A DNA stretch of 30,243 nucleotides from an uncultured Muribaculaceae bacterium (GTDB lineage Bacteria; Bacteroidota; Bacteroidia; Bacteroidales; Muribaculaceae). The stretch lies in contig CAJGDJ010000027.1 in the NCBI GenBank assembly GCA_904502025.1, forward strand, positions 1 through 30,243. Direction: 5' to 3'. Below, piece after piece: positions 9,549 to 15,380 of this stretch (position 1 is the stretch's first letter; every line of letters starts with the position of its first letter). Made by a program: the position numbers and the translations under genes. The notes under the pieces are model-generated. The model was not told the DNA's origin. It made no database searches and saw only the letters and a program-made list of their open reading frames with translations.

Positions 9549-10556
9549 ATGCAAGTTCGATATTATTATCTGAAGAATTATCAAGGGAATAATTGTGTGG
9601 TGTTGAATCAAAATGGAGTTGTTCAACAGATTAATCATTATTACCCCTACGGCTCCTTGATGGGAGAGGGATTCAATGCCTCATCGCAACCCTATCGTTA
9701 TGGTGGTAAAGAATTGGTAACATTAGAGGGCTTAAACCTCAGCGACCTTGGTGCCCGTTGGCTCGACTCCCCCAATGGCACATTTACCACCATGGACCCA
9801 CTTTGCGAAGACTTCCAACATCTCTCCCCCTACCTTTACAGTGCCGGTAATCCCATTAGGTTTGTGGATCTTGATGGTTTGCGTCCAACTGAAAAAGAAG
9901 CAGCTCGTATGGCTGATTATGTATATGGGAACGGCAATGTGCTTCTAACAGGTGGTTGGATTGAATCAAAAAATAATTATGGTATTTCAATGGATCACTC
10001 GGGAAGTGGGTTTAAATCTCAATTGTTCGAGCGTACCATTGATGGTGTAACTGAATATACATATGCTTTTGCAAGAACCGATTTTACTAGTCTGGATGAT
10101 TGGGGGAATAATATATCGCAACTCCTTGGTTCTTCAGAACAATATTCCATTGCAATGAATAATGCAAAAGTATTAGTTAGGGAGTTAAAAAATCAAGAAT
10201 TAACATTTGTCGGGCACTCTTTAGGTGGAGGTTTGGCAGCGGCAAGTGCTTATGCAACCAATGGCCGAGCAATGACATTTAATGCAGCAGGAGTTAGTCC
10301 TCTAACTGTAAATAAAACATCAAAAGCAAGAATTGATGCTTACATTACACGTCGTGATGAATTACATTATTTCCAAAGTACAATGAAATTACCTACTGCA
10401 GACGGCACTAAACATTGGCGTAATAGCGCATCTAATGTTTTAGGACACAGTATAGAGAACTTCTATAAGCCTAATTTGTTAAAACGAACAAGAGATTGGT
10501 TCTTTGAACAATATGTAAAATTCAACAATAATTTAAATTCAATTTTTAAACCTTAA
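9549..10556 (+). CDS. Headless Rhs core fragment fused to a lipase-like toxin (cassette B)
   Basis: From the ATG at 9549 the product is 335 residues; a TTG at 9543 would add two. It has no signal peptide and begins inside the Rhs core at VRYYYLKNYQGNN, keeping only the last ~110 core residues. The core ends FVDLDGL, where copies A and C have the usual D-P-x-G. The tail is an alpha/beta hydrolase of class 3 lipase type: the nucleophile elbow GHSLGGGLA puts the serine at residue 224, a candidate histidine is in LGHSIENFY, and an acidic residue near TRRDELHYF may complete the triad. Phospholipase toxins of this kind damage membranes. Without its own signal sequence it looks like a silent donor cassette, activated only by recombination into the full core gene. 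The downstream ankyrin gene starts 4 nt later. Confidence 0.82.
   Translation: MQVRYYYLKNYQGNNCVVLNQNGVVQQINHYYPYGSLMGEGFNASSQPYRYGGKELVTLEGLNLSDLGARWLDSPNGTFTTMDPLCEDFQHLSPYLYSAGNPIRFVDLDGLRPTEKEAARMADYVYGNGNVLLTGGWIESKNNYGISMDHSGSGFKSQLFERTIDGVTEYTYAFARTDFTSLDDWGNNISQLLGSSEQYSIAMNNAKVLVRELKNQELTFVGHSLGGGLAAASAYATNGRAMTFNAAGVSPLTVNKTSKARIDAYITRRDELHYFQSTMKLPTADGTKHWRNSASNVLGHSIENFYKPNLLKRTRDWFFEQYVKFNNNLNSIFKP
9557..9878 (+). repeat. Rhs core 3' region, repeat copy B
   Basis: About 320 bp corresponding to the end of copy A. A 51-bp run in its first part is identical to copy A, the middle (about 9648-9746) matches copies C and D, and the end encoding CEDFQHLSPYLY again follows A rather than C. 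The patchwork points to gene conversion. Confidence 0.8.
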
Positions 10557-10560
10557 ATTT

Positions 10561-11478
10561 ATGAAAAAAACGATTATACGGATAGTAAAAATAATTTTTT
10601 TGCTATATATATTGTACTGGTCTATTATATTCTTAACTTTAGTATATAATAGTTTTACAGAACCACATGAATATCTTTCATCTGATTATCGAATATTTAA
10701 AGATACTCCAGTTTGGGATTTGGCTAAAGCTGTCCGTGATGCAGATACTGCTGAGATTACTTATTTGGTACAAGAAAAAAAAATACCAGTAGACTATCAA
10801 GACAAAAAATATGGTCATACACTATTATTATTAGCTGTATATAATGAAAACATAGCATCTGTAAAAAAATTACTAGAATTAGGTGCAGACCCTAATAAAT
10901 ACGAAGACACTTTAGATTTAACTGGAGAAAATGTTATGATTACTGCTTGTACATCGCTATATCCAAGTGATAAAATATTAAAATTATTATTGGATTATGG
11001 GGGGGATCCTAATTCGGAGACAAAAGGTATTACTAAAAATGGGAAATACTCCTTCCCATTTCGTCAAACAGCATTAGAAGCGGCATCAAGGAATGGAAAT
11101 ATCGCTAAAATTAAACTATTATTAAACTACGGAGCAGATGTCAATTTTACTCCAGATAGAGATTATGATACAGATCCTTTACGTGAAGCTTTATACACGG
11201 AAAAGATGAGAGCAGCACTATGCCTTCTTGAAAATGGTGCTAAATTTGATAAAGAATACATAAATACTTTCGATAAAGAAAAAGAAACTATTTTATCTAT
11301 CTTACGTAAAATAGATTTACCTTTAGATTCTGAAGAATACAAAATCAAACTTAAAATTATAGATTTTTTAAAAGTAAACGGATTAGATTATTCTAAAGAA
11401 CCGATTCCCGATTTTATGATAAAAAAAATTAAACGATTGTATCCTGATGATTGGCAAGAGTATCTGCAAAAATATTAA
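10561..11478 (+). CDS. Membrane-anchored ankyrin-repeat protein, probable immunity to the lipase toxin
   Basis: The 305-residue product has one N-terminal membrane segment (about residues 8-30, IIFLLYILYWSIIFLTLVY), and the rest is predicted to face the periplasm. Ankyrin repeats follow: HTLLLLAVYNENIASVKKLLELGADPN, then a repeat around ITACTSLYPSDKILKLLLDYGGDPN, another ending IKLLLNYGADVN, and a degenerate one ending CLLENGAKFD. Ankyrin proteins are known as immunity partners in polymorphic toxin loci, and periplasmic immunity suits a phospholipase acting on membranes. It begins 4 nt after the lipase cassette. It is markedly AT-rich. The reading frame stays open past its TAA stop into the next ORF, which may be chance. 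Confidence 0.75.
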   Translation: MKKTIIRIVKIIFLLYILYWSIIFLTLVYNSFTEPHEYLSSDYRIFKDTPVWDLAKAVRDADTAEITYLVQEKKIPVDYQDKKYGHTLLLLAVYNENIASVKKLLELGADPNKYEDTLDLTGENVMITACTSLYPSDKILKLLLDYGGDPNSETKGITKNGKYSFPFRQTALEAASRNGNIAKIKLLLNYGADVNFTPDRDYDTDPLREALYTEKMRAALCLLENGAKFDKEYINTFDKEKETILSILRKIDLPLDSEEYKIKLKIIDFLKVNGLDYSKEPIPDFMIKKIKRLYPDDWQEYLQKY

Positions 11479-11508
11479 TTTTTATATAAGACATACATTG
11501 ATCTGCAG

Positions 11509-11934
11509 TTGATTGACGGTAAGGCTGTTATTCTATTGGTTGCAACCGACTTCGGTAAACATCATTTAATCCTCATATTAGACCACTTGGTTTTCTCTAC
11601 ACTGGAGCGAGCCGATAAAAATAAAAAAATGACTACGCTACATTCAACATATAAATTCATTGTTTTGTATGGAACTACGTGTGCGTTTATAAATCAGTAT
11701 TTTCTGAGATATAATAATCGGTATTATGTTTTTGTGGAAAAATACCCAAAGCTATTTGGCAAGTTGATATATAGAAGAAAGTTCATAGATTCTCATCCTA
11801 TTGATTTCTATGTACCCATATGGCGGTTTTATGTAAGAGATAATATTCTATATAAATATGAGTTCGTTGCACAAGAATCAAGTATTAGAGGCGTTGATTA
11901 TTCAGTGAATTGCAAAATAAATTTAGTTGATTAG
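11509..11934 (+). CDS. Unrecognised ORF between cassettes, possible stranded cargo or immunity gene
   Basis: The ORF opens with TTG at 11509 (141 residues), but an ATG at 11631 would give 101 residues starting MTTLHSTYKF, and I favour that shorter form. The protein is aromatic and basic (FLRYNNRYYVFVEKYPKLF), with no signal peptide or clear membrane helix, and I recognise no family. It is in the same frame as the ankyrin gene, whose stop is the only interruption back to 10561. Its place, after one toxin/immunity pair and before the next core fragment, is where displaced immunity genes collect in Rhs loci. It may instead be a decayed gene. Confidence 0.4.
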   Translation: MIDGKAVILLVATDFGKHHLILILDHLVFSTLERADKNKKMTTLHSTYKFIVLYGTTCAFINQYFLRYNNRYYVFVEKYPKLFGKLIYRRKFIDSHPIDFYVPIWRFYVRDNILYKYEFVAQESSIRGVDYSVNCKINLVD

Positions 11935-11943
11935 TAGTTGTGA

Positions 11944-11951
11944 TATTTTTG
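11944..11951 (+). promoter_or_regulatory. Possible internal promoter (-7 box) before cassette C
   Basis: TATTTTTG fits TAnnTTTG exactly, inside GATATTTTTGTG, the same 12 bases found at the head promoter (1493-1504 region). The -33 position holds only ATTT or TTTA (11921-11925) at 18-19 nt spacing, so the match is partial. An AAGGAG-like sequence at 11956-11961 sits 8 nt before the ATG at 11970, a Shine-Dalgarno signal that most genes here lack. Confidence 0.4.
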
Positions 11952-11969
11952 TGCGAAGGAGTGTTTTTT

Positions 11970-13547
11970 ATGATGAGATTATTGGCATATTTGGAATTTT
12001 GGCTTTTGGCTGTGATGTTGGGGCAGTGTAACACCCCCGATTATTCCACAGCATACACATATGATCTCAACGGAAATATCACATCGTTGCAACGTAAAGG
12101 TTTGGCGAGAAGAGAACTCGCCGACACATACGAGTTGTGGACATTTGGAGAAGTTGATAATGTGGCGATGACCTACGACGGCAATCAATTAAGACAAATC
12201 AATGATGCCACCGAAGAAGTGATATTATCTTCAACAATGGATGTTAACGATAGGGAAAACTATAATCTGCATGACGCTAACGGAAATTTGTTGCGATGTC
12301 CCGATAAAAATATATTAAATATAAAATATAACAGACTAAATCTCCCTGAGATAATAACGTTTGAGAACAATAATCGAATAATCTTCAAATATGATGCCAC
12401 CGGCAGAAAGTTGAGCGAGAAATATGAGCTGTATCGAGAAGGTCTGCCACCATCATTAGAACTTGACACCTTGGAAGTTAATGAGCCACAATCAGGGTGG
12501 ACGAGCTATTACATTACATTTGGTCTTCGGGATTATTGTGGCAACTATATCTATCAGAATGGAAATATAAGCATGATAACTACCCCTGCCGGGTATATAT
12601 CAGGCAGTATGCGATATTATTACTTGAAAGACTATCAGGGGAATAATAGTGTAGTATTGAATCAAAACGGAGTTGTTCAACAGATTAATCATTATTACCC
12701 CTACGGCTCCTTGATGGGAGAGGGATTCAATGCCTCATCGCAACCTTATCGTTATGGTGGTAAAGAATTGGTAACATTAGAAGGCTTAAACCTCAGCGAC
12801 TTCGGTGCTCGTTGGCTCGACTCCCCCAGTGGCACATTTACAACCATGGATCCACTATGTGAAAAATACACTCAATATTCTCCATATTTGTATTGTGCTG
12901 GTAATCCGTTGAAATATGTGGATCCTGATGGAAGAAATCCAATCTATAATAGAAAAGGAGTTCTAATCGGGACAGCAGATAATGGAATACAAGGAACTCC
13001 TATTATTATGGACGAGAAAAACTTCTACGATAAAATAACAGTTGAAGAAGCTCAAAAATTTGACTTAGGTGTTGCCGGTTTATTAAATAATGATGCCATT
13101 AAACGCTACAATGAAAGCATAAAATCATTATCCAATCGACCTGATTGGGACGGATATATCACAATAGATGAAGCAAATGATTGGTATAAAAATGGTAGTG
13201 GAGCAGCATTATATGCAGATATTAATAAGATTGATTTTTCTGGAATTGTTTCATTAGGGGAAAATTATGTAGGACAAGTAAAGACATTTAACTTATTATT
13301 AAATAGTCATTCATTAAATGATGGTCTTGTTTATGGAAATATTACTTTAAAAAGATATCCAAATCATTCCATTCGAGCGTATTCAGATAAATATGATTTT
13401 GATATGAAAAGCTGGAGAAATCTGTCGAATTGGGGTAGGAACATTGAAACCATTATTGGTGGTTTTGTGGCGGGAAATGGCACTGCTTTTAATATTAATA
13501 TATATGGTTCAACCACATTAAGACCAAAATACCCATGGATAAAATAA
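11970..13547 (+). CDS. Partial Rhs core with hydrophobic leader and unrecognised toxin tail (cassette C)
   Basis: I choose the ATG at 11970 (525 residues) because of the AAGGAG just upstream; a GTG at 11940 is also open. The first ~22 residues (MRLLAYLEFWLLAVMLGQC) form a hydrophobic leader resembling a signal or lipoprotein signal, though Q before the Cys is not canonical. From about residue 24 it matches copy A over ~300 core residues (DYSTAYTYDLNGNIT through YVDPDGR at 321). The tail, about 322-525, starts with a GIQGTPIIMD stretch and includes DWDGYITIDEANDWY, SLNDGLVYGNITLKRYPNH and NIYGSTTLRP. I believe this tail type recurs in other Bacteroidetes Rhs proteins, but I cannot name its activity. 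The membrane-anchored partner, overlapping by 13 nt, suggests action at the membrane or periplasm. Confidence 0.8.
   Translation: MMRLLAYLEFWLLAVMLGQCNTPDYSTAYTYDLNGNITSLQRKGLARRELADTYELWTFGEVDNVAMTYDGNQLRQINDATEEVILSSTMDVNDRENYNLHDANGNLLRCPDKNILNIKYNRLNLPEIITFENNNRIIFKYDATGRKLSEKYELYREGLPPSLELDTLEVNEPQSGWTSYYITFGLRDYCGNYIYQNGNISMITTPAGYISGSMRYYYLKDYQGNNSVVLNQNGVVQQINHYYPYGSLMGEGFNASSQPYRYGGKELVTLEGLNLSDFGARWLDSPSGTFTTMDPLCEKYTQYSPYLYCAGNPLKYVDPDGRNPIYNRKGVLIGTADNGIQGTPIIMDEKNFYDKITVEEAQKFDLGVAGLLNNDAIKRYNESIKSLSNRPDWDGYITIDEANDWYKNGSGAALYADINKIDFSGIVSLGENYVGQVKTFNLLLNSHSLNDGLVYGNITLKRYPNHSIRAYSDKYDFDMKSWRNLSNWGRNIETIIGGFVAGNGTAFNINIYGSTTLRPKYPWIK
12039..12932 (+). repeat. Rhs core 3' region, repeat copy C
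   Basis: About 890 bp, the longest partial copy. It begins at the same GATTATTCCACAG as the defined edge of copy A and ends at the D-P-D-G codons. It diverges from A throughout at a mix of silent and replacement sites (for example CEKYTQYSPYLY instead of CEDFQHLSPYLY). Confidence 0.8.
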
Positions 13548-13945
13548 TAAAATTTTTTGGCATTTTATTTTTCATTATTTTTATATGTCTATTTTTCCCA
13601 AATGGAGAAAACAATATAGATTTGGGAGATGGATATAAATATTTATCTGAAAGTGAATGTGTCGTAGGAAAATATGATATTCCATCTTATATTGAAGAAT
13701 GTTGGTACAATAATCAATATATTATAGCAAAGCAAACTCCAAATGGATATCTTATTGATCCTATTTTTAATGTCGAAGGTATTCAATTTTCACAAGGTCT
13801 AGATGCTAAATATTATTGGATAATAGACAAAATAAACAATATTAGATATGTGGGATTAACTGAATTTGAATTTACAAATAAATTAGATTCCCTAAATATT
13901 AAAATTGATAACAATTGGAGTTATCTCAATTCAAAAAAAGAATAA
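13535..13945 (+). CDS. Membrane-anchored immunity protein for the cassette C toxin
   Basis: The 136-residue product has one N-terminal hydrophobic segment (FGILFFIIFICLFFP) and a polar domain likely held in the periplasm. The domain opens with NNIDLGDGYKYLSESECVVG, followed by QYIIAKQTPNGYLIDPIFN, a pattern I associate with DUF3997-like immunity proteins; that link is from memory and moderate. Its start overlaps the end of the toxin gene by 13 nt, as in the copy A pair. The role follows from this coupling. Composition is strongly AT-rich, consistent with acquired cargo. Confidence 0.7.
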   Translation: MDKIIKFFGILFFIIFICLFFPNGENNIDLGDGYKYLSESECVVGKYDIPSYIEECWYNNQYIIAKQTPNGYLIDPIFNVEGIQFSQGLDAKYYWIIDKINNIRYVGLTEFEFTNKLDSLNIKIDNNWSYLNSKKE

Positions 13946-14063
13946 AGAGAATAACCCAGATGCAAAAATAAACGATTTATTTAACAAAAATACAAATGCA
14001 GCACCTGTAGATAATACTTTCGTCAAAACCCCAAACTATATTGTTATTATTAATTCTTATTAA
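13941..14063 (+). pseudogene. Stranded C-terminal tail of a lost toxin
   Basis: In a frame one base off from the preceding immunity gene, an open stretch of 40 codons has no start and ends in TAA at 14061-14063. Its end reads PVDNTFVKTPNYIVIINSY. It stops 10 nt before the ATG of an Imm11-like gene, the spacing expected between a toxin tail and its immunity gene. The simplest reading is that recombination replaced the rest of this toxin and left the last residues in front of the immunity gene. I cannot name the toxin family. A chance open frame in AT-rich DNA remains possible. Confidence 0.5.
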
Positions 14064-14073
14064 ATAATTTATT

Positions 14074-14763
14074 ATGTACTACATTGTAAAAGCCTCTTGT
14101 GAAAGCAAGGTCATTGGACCTATATACCCTCAATGCAACAAGTTTATAAACGGATATGATAGAAAAGCAGAAGGTGCAATATATTGGCTAGATGATCAAG
14201 TAGAAGAAAAAAAGGATGTATTGATAACACCATCAATTGATTGTTATACTCTTTCGTTAAGGTCAAAAGTAACAAACGCCCTTAGCACGGTGTGTCTTAA
14301 TCCATTTTTTTATAAAAAAACGATAGATATTATTTCTCAATATAATATTGGCAATCATCAAATATTTCAATCAAAAGTATTAAGAAATAAAATTTATTAT
14401 GATTATTATTACCTATATCTAAAAGAAAATGTTTTAAATCACATCGATTTGAAAAAGTCCGTTTTTATAAAACAAGATGCTTGGGACAATTATGAAACAT
14501 ATACTGATATATTCTCTATCAAAGAATTAGACAATCTAAGAGATAAACTATACCATAATCCCAGTGGAACTCGTTTTTTTTTAGATTCGTATAAAATTTT
14601 CTTCAAAAAATCATTTAATAACTATCTGGACATTTTTGACATACCAGACATTGATTTAATTTCTAGAACATATATCAGTCAACGGCTAAAAGATCATCTT
14701 GTAAGGGAGAATATTACAGGACTAACATTTACAGAGGCTACAAATCTTTATTTTGAGGAATAA
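14074..14763 (+). CDS. Imm11/DUF1629-like orphan immunity protein
   Basis: The 229-residue product has no signal peptide or membrane helix, so it is probably cytoplasmic. Its last third carries the pattern I associate with the Imm11 (DUF1629) group: IDLISRTYISQRLKDHLVRENITGLTFTEA in two pieces, i.e. a 'serine/threonine-x-x-LKDxL....ITGLxF' ending. The start at 14074 is the first ATG after the toxin-tail remnant. Family members are immunity proteins encoded after toxin domains in Rhs, contact-dependent and type VI loci. Here no intact toxin precedes it, so it is an orphan. Keeping such a gene protects against siblings that still carry the toxin; that reason is inferred. Confidence 0.65.
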   Translation: MYYIVKASCESKVIGPIYPQCNKFINGYDRKAEGAIYWLDDQVEEKKDVLITPSIDCYTLSLRSKVTNALSTVCLNPFFYKKTIDIISQYNIGNHQIFQSKVLRNKIYYDYYYLYLKENVLNHIDLKKSVFIKQDAWDNYETYTDIFSIKELDNLRDKLYHNPSGTRFFLDSYKIFFKKSFNNYLDIFDIPDIDLISRTYISQRLKDHLVRENITGLTFTEATNLYFEE

Positions 14764-14798
14764 ATATAATTATCCGACAATTAAATTACCCTTTTTAA

Positions 14799-15221
14799 TT
14801 GAAACAACGTGTTAAACATATCATTTTGTTGATATTGGCAATTTGGGTTACAATTTTGCCTTCTATTGCAGCTGTGTCGTTTACATCTACAAACCGTTAT
14901 TGTCTTCGGGATTATTGTGGCAACTATATCTATCAGAATGGCAACATTAGCATGATAATAACTCCGGCAGGATATATATCGGGAAGCATGCGATATTATT
15001 ACCTGAGAGATTATCAAGGGAATAATTGTGTGGTGTTGAATCAAAACGGAGTTGTACAACAAATAAATCATTATTATCCCTACGGCTCCTTGATGGGAGA
15101 GGGATTCAATGCCTCATCGCAACCATATCGTTATGGTGGTAAAGAATTGGTAACATTAGAGGGCTTAAACCTCAGCGACTTCGGAGCTCGTTGGCTCGAC
15201 TCCCCTAATGGCACATTTTAG
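14799..15221 (+). pseudogene. Truncated Rhs core fragment with signal-peptide-like leader (cassette D)
   Basis: The 140-codon ORF starts with TTG directly after an in-frame TAA; there is no ATG before the core. The leader (KQRVKHIILLILAIWVTIL, then PSIAA) looks like a complete signal peptide whose ATG may have mutated. From CLRDYCGNYIYQNGN the sequence is Rhs core and stops at ARWLDSPNGTF followed by TAG, before the D-P-x-G end and before any toxin. The break comes straight after GGCACATTT (15210-15218), where copies A-C continue. It is likely a relic of a fourth cassette. No immunity gene follows; next is the unrelated glucosaminidase. Confidence 0.65.
14902..15218 (+). repeat. Rhs core 3' region, repeat copy D
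   Basis: About 317 bp. Positions 14910-15046 (137 bp) are identical to copy A 8150-8286, while 15081-15179 match copy B 9648-9746 with a single difference that I can see. Its start shares GTCTTCGGGATTATTGTGG with copy C. The right edge is an abrupt break inside the core. Confidence 0.8.
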
Positions 15222-15380
15222 TAGAATATCGTAGAGCGAAAGTTGGTTGAGTTTTAGCTATATTAGCTATAAAACGAGCTTGAACGTGTGAAATAGTTTC
15301 AAATGTCGGATTTTTTTGCTAATATTGCATTTTATTTTGAAAAAAATTAATATCATAACTCTAACACATTTTTACTTAAA

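Noticed and set aside
7661..15218. Core repeats as insertion sequences or a CRISPR array
   Set aside because: The repeats encode Rhs protein in frame, have no terminal inverted repeats, transposase or regular short spacers; they are paralogous gene fragments.
15250..15275. TAGCTATA direct repeat / near-palindrome after cassette D
   Set aside because: Only two 8-base units in AT-rich DNA, with an imperfect stem and no T-run; too weak to call an attachment site or terminator.
15315..15339. Possible promoter for the glucosaminidase (TTTG ... TATTTTG)
   Set aside because: Spacing is only 14 nt and the -7 box is one base short of TAnnTTTG; no acceptable pair was found in 15222-15380.
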